Of a stretch of DNA of 64,000 bases, positions 1-7,217 are shown piece after piece. The notes beneath the pieces are model-generated. The model saw only the letters and a list, made by a program, of their open reading frames with translations. It ran no database searches and was not told the DNA's origin. Each line of letters starts with the position of its first letter. Positions within the stretch are counted from its first letter, which is position 1. This DNA comes from Colwellia sp. MB02u-6. GTDB taxonomy: Bacteria > Pseudomonadota > Gammaproteobacteria > Enterobacterales > Alteromonadaceae. The DNA lies in assembly GCF_014077095.1 (NCBI RefSeq), contig NZ_JACGVG010000038.1:1-64000 (forward strand). Reading direction: 5' to 3'. The translations under genes and the position numbers were made by a program.

Positions 1-96
1 CTTCAGCTTTTGGCGTAGCTTTAACTGCAGCTTTTGGCGTAGCTTTAACTTCAGCTTTTGGCGTAGCTTTAACTTCAGATTTTGGTGTGGTTTTTA
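1..96 (-). repeat. 24-bp in-frame tandem repeats in the phasin tail
   Basis: Three nearly identical 24-bp units (1-24, 25-48, 49-72) and a diverged fourth (73-96) encode successive KATPKAEV-like octapeptides. The array continues past the left edge. The period is a multiple of three, so gain or loss of units changes tail length without shifting frame. Confidence 0.9.
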
Positions 97-556
97 CTTT
101 AACCTTCTTTGGTTCGGCTTTAACTGTTGTTTGTGCTGATGTTTGTTCTGCAGCCGGTTTCGCTGGCTGAGTTTTATTTTTATTGAGTACTTCTGGAACA
201 ACGGCTATATTTTCAACTAAAGTGTCACTCACTTTAGTTGAAAATACGGCAAAAGAATCATTAAGAATTTCTTCTGCATCTTTTTGCGCATGGGTGAGTG
301 TTTCAGATGTTTGCTTTATAGCATCAGTTAATTCATTTTGTACATAGGTACTAAATTTTGCTTGTTCGGCAACAAAAATGTTTATGTCTGGTGTTGTCAT
401 CATCTTTTGACTAAATGACATACTGTCATTAAACAAACTGGTAATGAGCAATCCTTGCTGATGTGCAATAGCATTTGCTGTTGATATATTTAATTTGACC
501 AACTTATCAATTGGATCTGATGAGGTTTGAAATAAATCTGTAAATTGATTAAACAT
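1..556 (-). CDS. Phasin family protein, cut by the left edge
   Basis: Phasins coat intracellular PHA granules. The first ~100 residues form a phasin-like amphipathic helical domain beginning MFNQFTDLFQ. After residue ~135 the chain becomes an Ala/Lys/Pro/Glu-rich tail built from eight-residue repeats of the KATPKAEV type, comparable to the PAKTA-rich tails of other phasins. The ATG is preceded by a strong AAGGAG ribosome site (about 562-567) and by a sigma70-like promoter. The stop codon lies beyond the window, so full length is unknown. Its position beside phaR and phaC supports the call. Membership is inferred from composition and context. Confidence 0.85.
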   Translation of the reverse strand, partial: MFNQFTDLFQTSSDPIDKLVKLNISTANAIAHQQGLLITSLFNDSMSFSQKMMTTPDINIFVAEQAKFSTYVQNELTDAIKQTSETLTHAQKDAEEILNDSFAVFSTKVSDTLVENIAVVPEVLNKNKTQPAKPAAEQTSAQTTVKAEPKKVKVKTTPKSEVKATPKAEVKATPKAAVKATPKAE

Positions 557-574
557 AGACTTCTCCTTAATTTT

Positions 575-589
575 TGCTGATAGGCAGCA
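575..589. promoter_or_regulatory. Operator-like palindrome TGCTG-N5-CAGCA
   Basis: A perfect 5-bp inverted repeat with a 5-bp spacer lies between the -10 element and the start codon of the phasin gene. PhaR regulators are known to bind TGC-rich sites in phasin promoters. Assignment to PhaR is inference, strengthened by TGC-rich arms at the same relative position in the phaZ promoter. Confidence 0.55.
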
Positions 590-602
590 TTATTTGGTGA
601 GA

Positions 603-631
603 ATTTAACCAATTCTTAAGTTTTTAGTCAA
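603..631 (-). promoter_or_regulatory. Sigma70-like promoter of the phasin gene
   Basis: On the minus strand a TTGACT -35 element (626-631) is followed after exactly 17 bp by a TTAAAT -10 element (603-608). The predicted start of transcription is near 596, just upstream of the TGCTG-N5-CAGCA palindrome. A further TGCA-containing stretch (642-653, reading GTTGCAACGCAA on the minus strand) lies 10 bp upstream of the -35. Confidence 0.65.
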
Positions 632-660
632 TTGTTATTTTTTTGCGTTGCAACAAGTTG

Positions 661-1122
661 TTACTTTTTATCTGTTGGCTTCTGGAATTGAGTCCAAATA
701 TTCATATTCTGTTCGACAATACTGCTAAATAAACCAAAAGGAGAGTTTTTATTAATGTCATTGCTCAACTTTAAAATATCATCCTGATGTTCAATAAAAG
801 CAGCAAGACTTTGTTCAAGAAACTGTTGTAAATAATCTTGATTATCATTGCCATAAAAACATATTAAGCGCTTTAATAAGGTATTGGTTAACAAGGATTG
901 TCGCTCACTTGTTTCTTCTTCACTTATAATTTGAACTAAAATACTACGGGTTTTATCTTCACTTGTTTTTGAGTCAACTATTTTAAACTCTTGATTCGAA
1001 ATAACTAATTCTCTAATATAATCCAAATTTACATAATGACTCTTTGTAGTGTCATACAGACGCCTGTTTGGATATCTTTTAATTGTGATCAAGGGTAATC
1101 TCTGTTGGTTATTAATTTTCAC
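661..1122 (-). CDS. phaR: PHA synthesis repressor PhaR
   Basis: This 153-residue protein matches PhaR. The N-terminal PHB/PHA accumulation regulator DNA-binding domain (residues ~12-75) carries the family signature TIKRYPNRRLYDT (13-25) and a following YVNLDYI. A smaller PHB_acc domain of about 40 residues follows. PhaR binds both nascent PHA granules and phasin promoters, releasing repression when polymer appears. It lies between the phasin and phaC genes on the same strand. The intergenic gap to phaC contains a terminator, so it probably has its own promoter. The short C-terminus is ordinary for gammaproteobacterial PhaR. Confidence 0.93.
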   Translation of the reverse strand: MKINNQQRLPLITIKRYPNRRLYDTTKSHYVNLDYIRELVISNQEFKIVDSKTSEDKTRSILVQIISEEETSERQSLLTNTLLKRLICFYGNDNQDYLQQFLEQSLAAFIEHQDDILKLSNDINKNSPFGLFSSIVEQNMNIWTQFQKPTDKK

Positions 1123-1193
1123 TTACGATAAGTTACTAAAAATTTAGTGTAAGCATTATTGGTGTTCAGTATAACAGATATACTATCTAGAAA

Positions 1194-1218
1194 AAAAGCG
1201 GCCTTTCTGGTCGCTTTT
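1194..1218 (-). terminator. Rho-independent terminator after phaC
   Basis: Arms AAAAGCGGCC and GGTCGCTTTT pair with one mismatch around a 5-nt loop. The A-run on the plus strand (1191-1197) reads as a T-run on the minus strand, consistent with ending the phaC transcript. Confidence 0.75.
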
Positions 1219-1285
1219 CAATTTAACTTTCAACTAGCTATTAGGTTAACAAGATAATCCTGAAAAGAGGGGGATTATCATGATA

Positions 1286-3049
1286 TTAATTACGCTTTTT
1301 AACGTAACTGCCGGGCGCCGCTTCAATACTTGCATATTTTTTAGAGCCTTGTTTACGTGCAGTTACTTGCTGACCTGATTGAGGAGCAACCCAATTTTCC
1401 CAATCTGTCCACCAAGACCCTTCTTTTTTGGTTGCGCCTTCAAACCAATGTTCTGCAGAGTCAGAAAGTTCGTCATTAACCCAATGTGGATATTTGCCAT
1501 GATCTACAGAGTTAACCACACCGGCTAAGTGACCAGAGCCAGCTAAAACGAATCTTGTAGGTCCAGAAAGAACTTTAGCTCCTTTGTATGATGCCTGCCA
1601 CAAAACAATGTGATCGGCAATGGTGGCTAAGAAATAACTGGGTGTTTTAATTTTACTGAGTTCTATAGCAACACCCTCAATTTCAACTGCACCATCTTGT
1701 ATCAAGTTATTTTCTTGATAGGTATGCTTTATATAAAAATCAAAGGTTTCTGCTGGTAAGTTTGAAGAGTCGCTGTTCCAGTATAAAAGATCGAACGGCG
1801 CAGGGTCTTTGCCCTTTAAGTAGTTATTGACAAAATATGACCAAAACAGGCTGTTTTCACGTAACATGCTAAACGCTAAACCAAGCACGCGGCCATCTAA
1901 GATGCCTTTTTCTTTAATATTTTTTTTCAAGAAAGGTAATACTTCCTCAGACAGATAAACGCCTATTTCACCCGGTTCTTTAAAATCTAATAATGTGGTT
2001 AAAAAGGTTAACGAGTTTATTCGATTATCACCTTTTGACAATAAGTATGACTGGGTTGTTGCTAATAACGTGCCGCCAATACAATAACCTACAGTATTGA
2101 TTTTGTTTGACTTTGTTACTTTTTCAATCACATCGAGTGCGGCAATGGGTCCTTCTTTCATATAGTCATTAAAGCCTTTATGAGAAAGTTTCGCATCTGG
2201 ATTTACCCATGAAATGATAAATACCGTATGCCCCTGACTTACTGCCCATTTTATCAGTGATTTTTTTTCGTCCATGTCCAAGACATAATACTTATTAACA
2301 CAAGGTGGAATAAACAATAGTGGAACTTCATTAACTTTTTTAGTGCTGGCTTTGTACTGAATCAGTTGAATTAAGTCATTTTGGTAAATTACATCACCAG
2401 GAGTATAGGCTAGGTTTTCACCTAAAGTAAACGCATCAGGGTCTGTTTGGGTGATCTTAAGCGCATCGGTTGGACTTTGTTGTAAGTCTTGGATAAAGTT
2501 TTGTAACCCCTTGATTAGGTTCTCACCTTTAGACTCTAATATGTCTCGACAAACTTCTGGATTGGTTAATGCATTATTGGTTGGAGAAACCGAATTGATA
2601 TATTGTCGAGTATAAAATTTAACTTGCTCTTCGGCTTTAGCATCGTCGAAATGTAAACTGTTAACCATTTCTTGCATCATGTTAGAATTTAATAGATAAG
2701 ACTGTTTTAAATAGTTATAAACAGGGTTTTCAGACCATTCGCTGTCTTTAAACCTTCGATCATTATGCTTCTCAGACACCACAGGCTCAACTTTTGTGCC
2801 CATTAATGCTTTAGTCGCACTCTGCCAAAGTTCAGCCTGCTGATTCATAAAAGACATTTGTTTATTAAATAACATGGCGGTATCAACTTTTACCCCTTTA
2901 GATAAAAGTTGAGATAATTTTTCTGAATCTATCATTGAATTTAAACTTTTTTTATCAGGATCATGTAAAACTTGTTTGACCAGACTATTAAATACCTCTG
3001 AGTATTGCCCTAAAAAATCAATTACTTCCTTCTGTTGACTTGATTCCAT
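1286..3049 (-). CDS. phaC: Class I poly(3-hydroxyalkanoate) synthase PhaC
   Basis: PhaC polymerises (R)-3-hydroxyacyl-CoA into PHA at the granule surface. At 587 residues it has class I length. The PhaC N-terminal domain occupies roughly residues 75-250 and is followed by an alpha/beta hydrolase core. The lipase-like box GYCIGG places the catalytic cysteine at C323. The other triad members fit D479 (in ADHIVLW) and H507 (in GSGHLAG), close to C319/D480/H508 of the Ralstonia enzyme. A conserved Trp-rich segment near 545-555 (SWWTDWENW) is typical of PhaC. The gene is divergent from phaZ and has its own promoter just upstream. Confidence 0.96.
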   Translation of the reverse strand: MESSQQKEVIDFLGQYSEVFNSLVKQVLHDPDKKSLNSMIDSEKLSQLLSKGVKVDTAMLFNKQMSFMNQQAELWQSATKALMGTKVEPVVSEKHNDRRFKDSEWSENPVYNYLKQSYLLNSNMMQEMVNSLHFDDAKAEEQVKFYTRQYINSVSPTNNALTNPEVCRDILESKGENLIKGLQNFIQDLQQSPTDALKITQTDPDAFTLGENLAYTPGDVIYQNDLIQLIQYKASTKKVNEVPLLFIPPCVNKYYVLDMDEKKSLIKWAVSQGHTVFIISWVNPDAKLSHKGFNDYMKEGPIAALDVIEKVTKSNKINTVGYCIGGTLLATTQSYLLSKGDNRINSLTFLTTLLDFKEPGEIGVYLSEEVLPFLKKNIKEKGILDGRVLGLAFSMLRENSLFWSYFVNNYLKGKDPAPFDLLYWNSDSSNLPAETFDFYIKHTYQENNLIQDGAVEIEGVAIELSKIKTPSYFLATIADHIVLWQASYKGAKVLSGPTRFVLAGSGHLAGVVNSVDHGKYPHWVNDELSDSAEHWFEGATKKEGSWWTDWENWVAPQSGQQVTARKQGSKKYASIEAAPGSYVKKRN

Positions 3050-3064
3050 TATATATCCCTTTAA

Positions 3065-3094
3065 ATTATATGGTTACAATTTATCTGCCGTCAA
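3065..3094 (-). promoter_or_regulatory. Sigma70-like promoter of phaC
   Basis: Minus-strand TTGACG (3089-3094), an 18-bp spacer, and a perfect TATAAT (3065-3070). Only 15 bp separate the -10 from the phaC ATG, so a transcript from here would have a leader of about 8-9 nt and would lose part of the AAAGGG ribosome site. Either the leader is unusually short or another promoter further upstream is also used. Confidence 0.55.
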
Positions 3095-3255
3095 AAAACA
3101 CAAAATAAATTTTTTTTAACAAACTATCAACAAACAAGTTACAAACAATATTAATAAGATACAAACATATTTGATTATTATTTATTTTAACCCTATCTTC
3201 AAACTTAAATTTAAGCCATATAATGAGTGACAACTTAGAACATATTTATTTTTGA

Positions 3256-3331
3256 TGCGGTGCAGCAAAATTTTATTGACCAATACAAATTTGCTAGGTA
3301 AACTCATTTTATATATAAATGCTGCACCGCA
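3256..3331. promoter_or_regulatory. 12-bp inverted repeat bracketing the phaZ promoter
   Basis: The left arm TGCGGTGCAGCA (3256-3267) and right arm TGCTGCACCGCA (3320-3331) are perfect reverse complements, 52 bp apart. The left arm sits 8 bp upstream of the -35 and the right arm about 15 bp downstream of the -10. The TGC-rich sequence fits a PhaR-type repressor acting at paired operators; this is inference. Confidence 0.6.
3276..3304 (+). promoter_or_regulatory. Sigma70-like promoter of phaZ
   Basis: TTGACC (3276-3281), a 17-bp spacer and TAAACT (3299-3304) lie between the two operator-like arms. Transcription would begin near 3311, downstream of the first in-frame ATG at 3252, so that codon cannot be the start for transcripts from this promoter. 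Confidence 0.6.
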
Positions 3332-3344
3332 GGATAAACTACAG

Positions 3345-4562
3345 ATGATGTATCAAACTTACGATTTATATACTCGATCAGCCGAAATGATGAATGGTTT
3401 TATTGCCTTGAGTCAACAACTTATAGCTCACCCGTTTAACCCTTATGCAAAGACCTTATTAGGAAAAAGCATCAGTGCGGGACTTGATAGTGCCTATCAC
3501 TACACTAAAGTTTATGACAAACAAGCTTATGATATTAAAACAACCTTAATTGATGGTAAAACTGTTGGCGTTACCGAACAAGTTATTCTAGAAAAACCTT
3601 TTTGTAATTTAATTCATTTCGCACAGAATACCAATGTTAAGCAACCGAAACTATTTTTAGTGGCACCGCTTTCAGGTCATCATGGCACTTTATTAAAAGC
3701 CACAATAGAGCGTTTAGTTGCAGACCATGATGTTTACATTACTGATTGGCTAGATGCTAAACATGTGCCTTTATCTGAAGGAAGTTTTGGTTTTGATGAT
3801 TATGTAAGTTACCTAATTGATTTTATGCATGAGATCGGTGAAAACACTCACATATTAGCCGTTTGTCAACCTACGGTTCAGGCGTTAATAGCAACAGCTG
3901 TGATGGCTAAAGCGAAAGATCCTTGCATCCCTAAATCACTTACATTGATGGCGGGTCCTATTGATACTAGTATTAATCCTAACGAGCTTAATAGATATGC
4001 AAATAGTAAAGATTTAAGTTGGTTTGAAAATAACGTTATTATGACCGTGCCTAATCGCTTTCCTGGTGCTGGAAGAAAAGTATATCCTGGCTTTGTTCAA
4101 TTAGCCTCTTTTATGTCGATGAATATTGAAAGCCATATAAATAAACATACTGATTATCTTAGCCATGTTTTTCATGGCAAAGAAGAAAAGAGAGCAAGTC
4201 ACCGTGATTTTTATGATGAATACTTAGCGGTATTAGATCTTAATGGTGAGTTCTATTTAGAAACGATTGACCGAGTTTTTATTAATCAAGACCTAGCCAA
4301 TGGTAAAATGACTTACCGAGGTGAAATAGTTGATTTGTCGGCAATAATTCATACTCCTTTGCATACCATTGAAGGACGAAATGATGATATTTGTGCTTTA
4401 GGTCAAACTGAAGCAGCACAATCTTTATGTGCTAATATTTCAGCGCAAGATAAACTGCATGAAATTTTTGATGGTGTCGGTCATTTTGGCACGTTCAGTG
4501 GTTCAGCTTTTCGCAATAGGATCGCGCCTAGTATCACAAAATTTATTAAAAAATATAACTAA
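3345..4562 (+). CDS. phaZ: Intracellular PHA depolymerase PhaZ
   Basis: This enzyme mobilises native PHA granules to 3-hydroxybutyrate units. The start is placed at the ATG at 3345 (MMYQTYD), preceded by GCAGGA. The reading frame is open from 3252, but that stretch overlaps the promoter and operator arms. The resulting protein of 405 residues is normal for the family. The nucleophile box AVCQPTVQAL gives catalytic C174 in this numbering, the cysteine used by cytoplasmic PHB depolymerases of the PhaZa1 type. The GRNDD and GHFGTFSG segments near the C-terminus fit the Asp and His of the triad. It is divergent from phaC. Confidence 0.93.
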   Translation: MMYQTYDLYTRSAEMMNGFIALSQQLIAHPFNPYAKTLLGKSISAGLDSAYHYTKVYDKQAYDIKTTLIDGKTVGVTEQVILEKPFCNLIHFAQNTNVKQPKLFLVAPLSGHHGTLLKATIERLVADHDVYITDWLDAKHVPLSEGSFGFDDYVSYLIDFMHEIGENTHILAVCQPTVQALIATAVMAKAKDPCIPKSLTLMAGPIDTSINPNELNRYANSKDLSWFENNVIMTVPNRFPGAGRKVYPGFVQLASFMSMNIESHINKHTDYLSHVFHGKEEKRASHRDFYDEYLAVLDLNGEFYLETIDRVFINQDLANGKMTYRGEIVDLSAIIHTPLHTIEGRNDDICALGQTEAAQSLCANISAQDKLHEIFDGVGHFGTFSGSAFRNRIAPSITKFIKKYN

Positions 4563-4869
4563 CTGTTTTATTGAGGTAATAGTTTACTAACTAACCCAAC
4601 AGTAGGTTTGATCAAATCTACTTTCTCATTATTTGTACGTCCGTAGCCATTAAGTTGTATGTTTTAGTGCTTGAGTTAGTCTAATTTAAGGCGCTGTAAT
4701 GTAAAAAGGGTTATTTTGTTACAAGTCAGCGCAAGGATAAAATAATAGGGTGCAAATACAGCTTCGATGGGCTTAAAATTACTATGCTTGACTAAAGTCA
4801 GGTTAATCAGTACTAAAATTTTATATTTTTGATGGCAACGGATATGAGCAACCGACTTGGGTAACTCGA
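4563..4869. other. Intergenic region, nothing recognised
   Basis: The 307 bp between convergent phaZ and the 3-hydroxybutyrate dehydrogenase gene contain only short open frames without ribosome sites or family resemblance. No convincing terminator hairpin was seen. Confidence 0.5.
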
Positions 4870-5646
4870 TTATCTTGCTACCCAACCACCATCTAATACC
4901 ATAGTTTGTCCTGTCATATTTTTAGCTAGTTCACTGGCTAAATAAGTCACTGAAGCACATATTTCTTCTATATCAATAAATGCTTTTTTTGGCATGGGGG
5001 CCAACATAATATTGTTAACAACTTCTTCTTCACTAATGCCGTGTTCTTTTGCGGTATCAGCAATTTGTTTTTCAACTAGTGGCGTTTTTACATAGGCAGG
5101 ACAGATGGTATTAATAGTAATATCTTGATCGCCAGTTTCTAAGGCAATCACTTTAGAAAAACCAATAATGCCGTGCTTGGCAGCAACATAGGCACTTTTG
5201 TATGGAGACGCTACTAAACCATGTAAAGAGCCAATATTAATAATGCGGCCAAAATTATTGGCTCTCATCAAAGGTAATACCGCTTTGGTCATCATTGCGG
5301 GTCCGACTAATAATACATTAGTAATTAATTGCCATTTCTCAGTTGGAAAATCTTCTAATTTAGCAACATATTGAATACCGGCATTATTGACTAAAACATC
5401 TATACGGTTATTAAATTCATTTGCATGAGCAATAACATTATCAATATCAGCTTGAACCGTCACATCAAGCTTAAACGCTAAGGCATCTCCTCCTGACTGG
5501 TTAATACCTTGAGCAACTTCTTGTGCCACAACTAAATTAATATCGCTAACAAGAGTTTTATAACCTTGCCTAGCTAAATTCTTTGCTATTCCTAAACCAA
5601 TACCACTGACAGAACCCGTTACCAAAGCTGTTTTCTTTTGAGTCAT
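4870..5646 (-). CDS. bdhA: D-3-hydroxybutyrate dehydrogenase
   Basis: A 258-residue short-chain dehydrogenase that oxidises (R)-3-hydroxybutyrate to acetoacetate with NAD+, the step after PHA depolymerisation. The cofactor motif TGSVSGIG begins at residue 10. Catalytic S140, Y153 and K157 are present. Q92, H142 and K150 fit the 3-hydroxybutyrate-binding residues known from Pseudomonas fragi HBDH (Q94, H144, K152) with a constant offset of two. The C-terminal LDGGW is typical. AAAGGGAAG precedes the ATG. It is convergent with phaZ and divergent from phaB, completing the degradation arm of the locus. Confidence 0.92.
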   Translation of the reverse strand: MTQKKTALVTGSVSGIGLGIAKNLARQGYKTLVSDINLVVAQEVAQGINQSGGDALAFKLDVTVQADIDNVIAHANEFNNRIDVLVNNAGIQYVAKLEDFPTEKWQLITNVLLVGPAMMTKAVLPLMRANNFGRIINIGSLHGLVASPYKSAYVAAKHGIIGFSKVIALETGDQDITINTICPAYVKTPLVEKQIADTAKEHGISEEEVVNNIMLAPMPKKAFIDIEEICASVTYLASELAKNMTGQTMVLDGGWVAR

Positions 5647-5767
5647 GTTTTACTTCCCTTTATTTATTGTGTCAAATAACAACAGAATATAATGATACGC
5701 CCATAATGTTAACAAAACCATTTCATTTTTGAGTGATAATTGAACTAATTGTATTTTTATAAAGCAA

Positions 5768-5801
5768 TATTTACTTTAATGTGTAGACATTAAAGTAAAT
5801 A
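5768..5801. promoter_or_regulatory. 14-bp perfect inverted repeat upstream of phaB and bdhA
   Basis: Arms TATTTACTTTAATG and CATTAAAGTAAATA flank a 6-nt loop (5782-5787) in the 462-bp divergent region. The half-site TTAAAGTAAAT recurs in the phaB-phaA gap at 7041-7051. No T-run follows, so an operator or DNA-structure role is more likely than a terminator. Confidence 0.5.
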
Positions 5802-5820
5802 ACACTAATTATTTTAGAGC

Positions 5821-5881
5821 AATGAATAACCAGTAAAAAGTTGTTTTAGAACAATAAAGAACCACTAAAAAGTTGTTTTAA
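5821..5881. repeat. Two ~28-bp direct repeats with a 32-bp period
   Basis: Two copies of an element containing AACCASTAAAAAGTTGTTTT lie 32 bp apart (about three helical turns) in the bdhA-phaB divergent region. The spacing would suit a dimeric regulator binding one DNA face; function is unknown. Confidence 0.55.
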
Positions 5882-6108
5882 ATACAAACAGTGACTACAA
5901 TTATTTAACAACTTAGTAACATAGTGAAAAGTAAAAAATGTAAAATATGTAGCATTAAAAAAATTAACATCGATTTATTTCAAACTTTAGTATGCCAGTT
6001 GTACGATAGGTGTTGGTATATTGCTCATCATTGAAAATAAAAGCAGTGTTAGTAAATGGATTATAAATCTTTATAGAGTCATTATAAAATACAACAAGGA
6101 GTACAAAT

Positions 6109-6831
6109 ATGGGACGCATTGCATTAGTAACAGGTGGCACACGTGGGATAGGCGAGTCTATTAGCATAATGCTAAAAGAACATGGTTACACTGTTATCGC
6201 TAATTATGCTGGTAATGATCAAGCAGCTCAAGAGTTCACAGAGCGAACAGGTATTAAGTCGTTTAAATTTGACGTCAGCGATTTTGAAAGTGTAAGCAAA
6301 AGTATCCATGAGATAGAGTCTGAAATCGGGTCAATCGACATTCTTATCAATAACGCCGGTATTACTAGGGATGGCACTATGCACAGAATGGATTTTGAGC
6401 AATGGAATAAAGTTATTCAAACCAATTTATCTTCTTGTTTTAATACCTCTCGCGCTGTTATTGAAGGTATGAGAGCGCGTTCATTTGGACGTATTGTTAA
6501 TATAGGATCGGTTAATGGCCAGGCAGGTCAATATGGTCAAGTGAACTATGCAGCTGCTAAATCTGGTATCCATGGTTTTACCAAAGCATTAGCGCAAGAA
6601 GGCGCTGCAAAAGGCATTACTGTCAATGCGATTGCCCCAGGTTATGTTGAAACGGATATGGTTCGAGCAGTTCCCACTGATGTTTTAGAAAAAATTGTTA
6701 GAACAATACCGGTAGGGCGATTAGGTCAACCAGAAGATATCGCACGTTCTGTATTATTTTTAGTGGCTGATGAAGCTGGTTTTGTTACTGGCTCGACCTT
6801 ATCCATTAATGGTGGTCAGCACATGTACTAA
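6109..6831 (+). CDS. phaB: Acetoacetyl-CoA reductase PhaB
   Basis: A 240-residue short-chain dehydrogenase that reduces acetoacetyl-CoA to (R)-3-hydroxybutyryl-CoA with NADPH, the direct precursor of PHB. It shows TGGTRGIG (8-15), NNAGITRD (81-88) and the catalytic S134, Y147 and K151. The C-terminal NGGQHMY ending is characteristic of PhaB. The ATG follows a good AAGGAG. It is followed by phaA on the same strand after 386 bp, so each may have its own promoter. Confidence 0.94.
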   Translation: MGRIALVTGGTRGIGESISIMLKEHGYTVIANYAGNDQAAQEFTERTGIKSFKFDVSDFESVSKSIHEIESEIGSIDILINNAGITRDGTMHRMDFEQWNKVIQTNLSSCFNTSRAVIEGMRARSFGRIVNIGSVNGQAGQYGQVNYAAAKSGIHGFTKALAQEGAAKGITVNAIAPGYVETDMVRAVPTDVLEKIVRTIPVGRLGQPEDIARSVLFLVADEAGFVTGSTLSINGGQHMY

Positions 6832-7042
6832 TTATATGCCTGCTTAACTTTAAGATGAAGATTTCAGTAAGTTGAGAAGGGTTAGGTACACAGGTGTAGT
6901 CTAAAAAACTGTGTGATACTTGATAAGAGTGTAACCATTATCTTTATATCGTAACTTAATCCGACTTCCTAGCTTAACGCTAAAACTACATTTTAAAGTG
7001 GAAAGGATATAGAAAATATTATTTTATAACTTTTATATTATT

Positions 7043-7068
7043 AAAGTAAATAAATAATTATTTACTTT
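7043..7068. promoter_or_regulatory. 11-bp inverted repeat upstream of phaA
   Basis: Arms AAAGTAAATAA and TTATTTACTTT flank a 4-nt centre, 150 bp before the phaA start. The half-site is shared with the inverted repeat at 5768-5801 but the two arms are in the opposite order. The rest of the 386-bp phaB-phaA gap shows nothing recognisable. Confidence 0.4.
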
Positions 7069-7217
7069 TTATTTTGCATGTATAGCACTTTTGTCTAACT
7101 CTTTAGACTTTTTCATTGACTTATATTTTGTTGTTTGCAGAGAGTTATTTAAGTTTTACATTGAGTGCTGAAACCAATATACATATGAATCTGTTAAATT
7201 AGGTAGGAAAAATTATT

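Noticed and set aside
3252-3344. N-terminal extension of PhaZ
   Set aside because: It covers the -35, -10 and both operator arms and has no ribosome site; homologous PhaZ proteins begin near MMYQTYD.
4676-4885. 69-residue minus-strand frame
   Set aside because: No ribosome site, no family, overlaps the end of the dehydrogenase gene; treated as chance.
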